A stretch of DNA of 64,000 nt. Origin: Actinomycetota bacterium (GTDB lineage: Bacteria; Actinomycetota; CADDZG01; WHSQ01). Both the position numbers and the translations under genes were made by a program. The stretch is from contig JAUJPD010000001.1 of the NCBI GenBank assembly GCA_030447315.1, positions 331,493-395,492 of the forward strand, read 5' to 3'. Shown here piece after piece: positions 63,351 through 64,000 of this stretch. Position 1 is the first letter of the stretch, and each line of letters opens with the position of its first letter. The notes beneath the pieces were generated by a model. That model was not told where the DNA came from and searched no databases. It saw only the letters and a list, made by a program, of their open reading frames with translations.

Positions 63351-63622
63351 CCCGACAGATACTTCGCCCGGAGCTCATCCGCGGAGACGGTTTCCCCTCT
63401 TTCTATCTCCTCACGAGCCTGCTTGATCTCCCGCATGGCATCCGGGTTCGACAGGATCTCGAGCGTGTCTTCCAAGGCATCGAGATCGTCGGGGCTGATC
63501 AAGACCGCTGCAGGCCGCCCATTCCTAGTCAACGTGATCCGCTCGTGACGATTCTCCACGCGGTCCACCACTTCGGACAGTTTGGCCTTGATCTCAGCGA
63601 GGGGGAGCGTGGTGTCGGTCAT
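63347..63622 (-). CDS. Phd/YefM-family antitoxin
   Basis: 91 aa from the ATG at 63622: LPLAEIKAKLSEVVDRVENR, ITLTRNGRPAAVLISPDDLD and a C-terminal acidic toxin-binding tail (MREIKQAREEIERGETVS). The upstream in-frame codon at 63646 lies inside the promoter, so it is rejected. Antitoxin first, toxin second, the usual order; autorepresses via the palindrome at 63624-63641. Confidence 0.93.
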   Translation of the reverse strand: MTDTTLPLAEIKAKLSEVVDRVENRHERITLTRNGRPAAVLISPDDLDALEDTLEILSNPDAMREIKQAREEIERGETVSADELRAKYLSG

Positions 63623-63623
63623 T

Positions 63624-63641
63624 TGACTACTATTATAGTCA
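63624..63641 (-). promoter_or_regulatory. Promoter -10 and operator of the toxin-antitoxin operon
   Basis: Inverted repeat TGACTA-6 nt-TAGTCA containing a perfect TATAAT (63632-63637, minus). The predicted start of transcription falls within about 3 nt of the antitoxin ATG at 63622, so the mRNA should be leaderless or nearly so. The palindrome is the likely Phd operator. Confidence 0.75.
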
Positions 63642-63718
63642 TACAAGACGCTGGTCCCGTGACTCCAACCAAGAGCCGCTGGACTGCCGATCCAAGTGTG
63701 GGGGGCCGGCGACGTTAC

Positions 63719-64000
63719 TTACTCCGGGGAGCAGCGGGGCTCTTCGTCGGGGCCGTAGTTCGGAGAGAAGTTCATCCGCTCCAGGGTGTCGGCTTGCGCG
63801 ATCGGCACCTCCCAGGTGGGGGCGCCGCCGTCGGGGTCGATGACCTGCTTGCCCCGCGAGTCGATGAACTCGACCACTTGCAGTTGAGCCTGATTGCGCC
63901 CCTGGATGCGCGGGTCGAGCAGGAAGCCGTGTGGATTGGCGGGCGCGCTCGCGGTCCGGTCGTTGCGATAGAACGAGGTTCGCTTGACGAGGTGTCCCGC
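63719..64000 (-). CDS. C-terminal part of an unidentified protein, 5' end beyond the window
   Basis: The last 93 residues are open from the right edge to a TAA at 63719: RTSFYRNDRTASAPANPHGF, VVEFIDSRGKQVIDPDGGAP, LERMNFSPNYGPDEEPRCSP. Composition and the single late cysteine look like an extracytoplasmic or redox protein, but I cannot name a family. The 68 nt between it and the antitoxin promoter show nothing else. Confidence 0.6.
   Translation of the reverse strand, partial: AGHLVKRTSFYRNDRTASAPANPHGFLLDPRIQGRNQAQLQVVEFIDSRGKQVIDPDGGAPTWEVPIAQADTLERMNFSPNYGPDEEPRCSPE

Overview
The window is high-GC, gene-dense DNA from an actinobacterium (Actinomycetota), probably an uncultured or deep-branching lineage; I cannot place it in a class from sequence alone. 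The evidence is gene order. Reading right to left, DUF2342 protease-tilS-hpt-ftsH-folE-folP-folB-folK-DUF2520-panC-coaX-lysS-clpC-radA-carD-ispD follows the mycobacterial/streptomycete chromosomal order. A second actinobacterial block has two TrkA proteins, an OB-fold protein and an APC/KimA-type permease. A third has topA and an MFS-thymidylate kinase fusion next to holB. This is core chromosome with short accessory islets, not a plasmid or phage. LAYOUT. 1-18.5 kb: minus-strand housekeeping block for isoprenoid, repair, proteolysis, Lys-tRNA, pantothenate/CoA, folate and purine salvage functions. 18.5-22.3 kb: small membrane and zinc-ribbon-like proteins, an MgtE-type divalent cation channel with its PhoU/TrkA_C partner, and a DUF4235 protein. 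22.3-24.9 kb: an islet of secreted proteins of unknown function, bounded by two copies of a short repeat and a tRNA-Thr gene with a decayed partial copy nearby. 25-31 kb: holB, MFS-tmk, topA. 31-36.3 kb: dedA, HD protein, trkA pair, OB-fold protein, KimA-like K+ permease. 36.3-42.2 kb: K+-independent H+-pyrophosphatase coupled to a DtxR/MntR-type regulator, RsbW/RsbV, and an LCP cell-wall ligase operon. 42.2-48.5 kb: a metallopeptidase and a compact Tad/Flp pilus locus. 48.5-54 kb: HAD, NlpC/P60 and lytic transglycosylase cell-wall genes and a DMT transporter. 53.4-57 kb: a DgcN/DgcA-like D-amino-acid pair and an HtpX-type protease. 57-62 kb: DMT transporter, topoisomerase IB, SRPBCC protein, Zur-ZIP zinc operon with a probable Zur box, PadR regulator with membrane partner. 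62.5-64 kb: VOC protein, RelE/Phd toxin-antitoxin pair, and a partial secreted protein. DATA QUALITY. At least nine otherwise intact genes are broken by small indels: clpC, a solute-binding lipoprotein, lysS, a secreted propeller-like protein, dgcA, htpX, an unknown protein at 56.4 kb, a PadR-associated membrane protein and a VOC protein. Almost all are loss of one base in a homopolymer or of one CG unit in a CG run, and they hit essential genes. Consensus error is the most economical explanation, so I annotate these as single genes with frameshifts. HOW THE GENES WORK TOGETHER. The window is rich in ion and metal homeostasis: Mg2+ (MgtE), K+ (KimA-like plus TrkA proteins), H+/PPi (HppA, coupled to a metalloregulator) and Zn2+ (Zur/ZIP). 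It is also rich in cell-envelope functions: LCP ligase, pilus with a fused peptidase, lytic transglycosylase, NlpC/P60 and D-Glu handling. The most unusual items are the TadG-like/VanY fusion, the pyrophosphatase-DtxR coupling, the actinobacterial DgcN/DgcA pair, the MFS-thymidylate kinase lacking a canonical start codon, and a dispersed intergenic repeat family.
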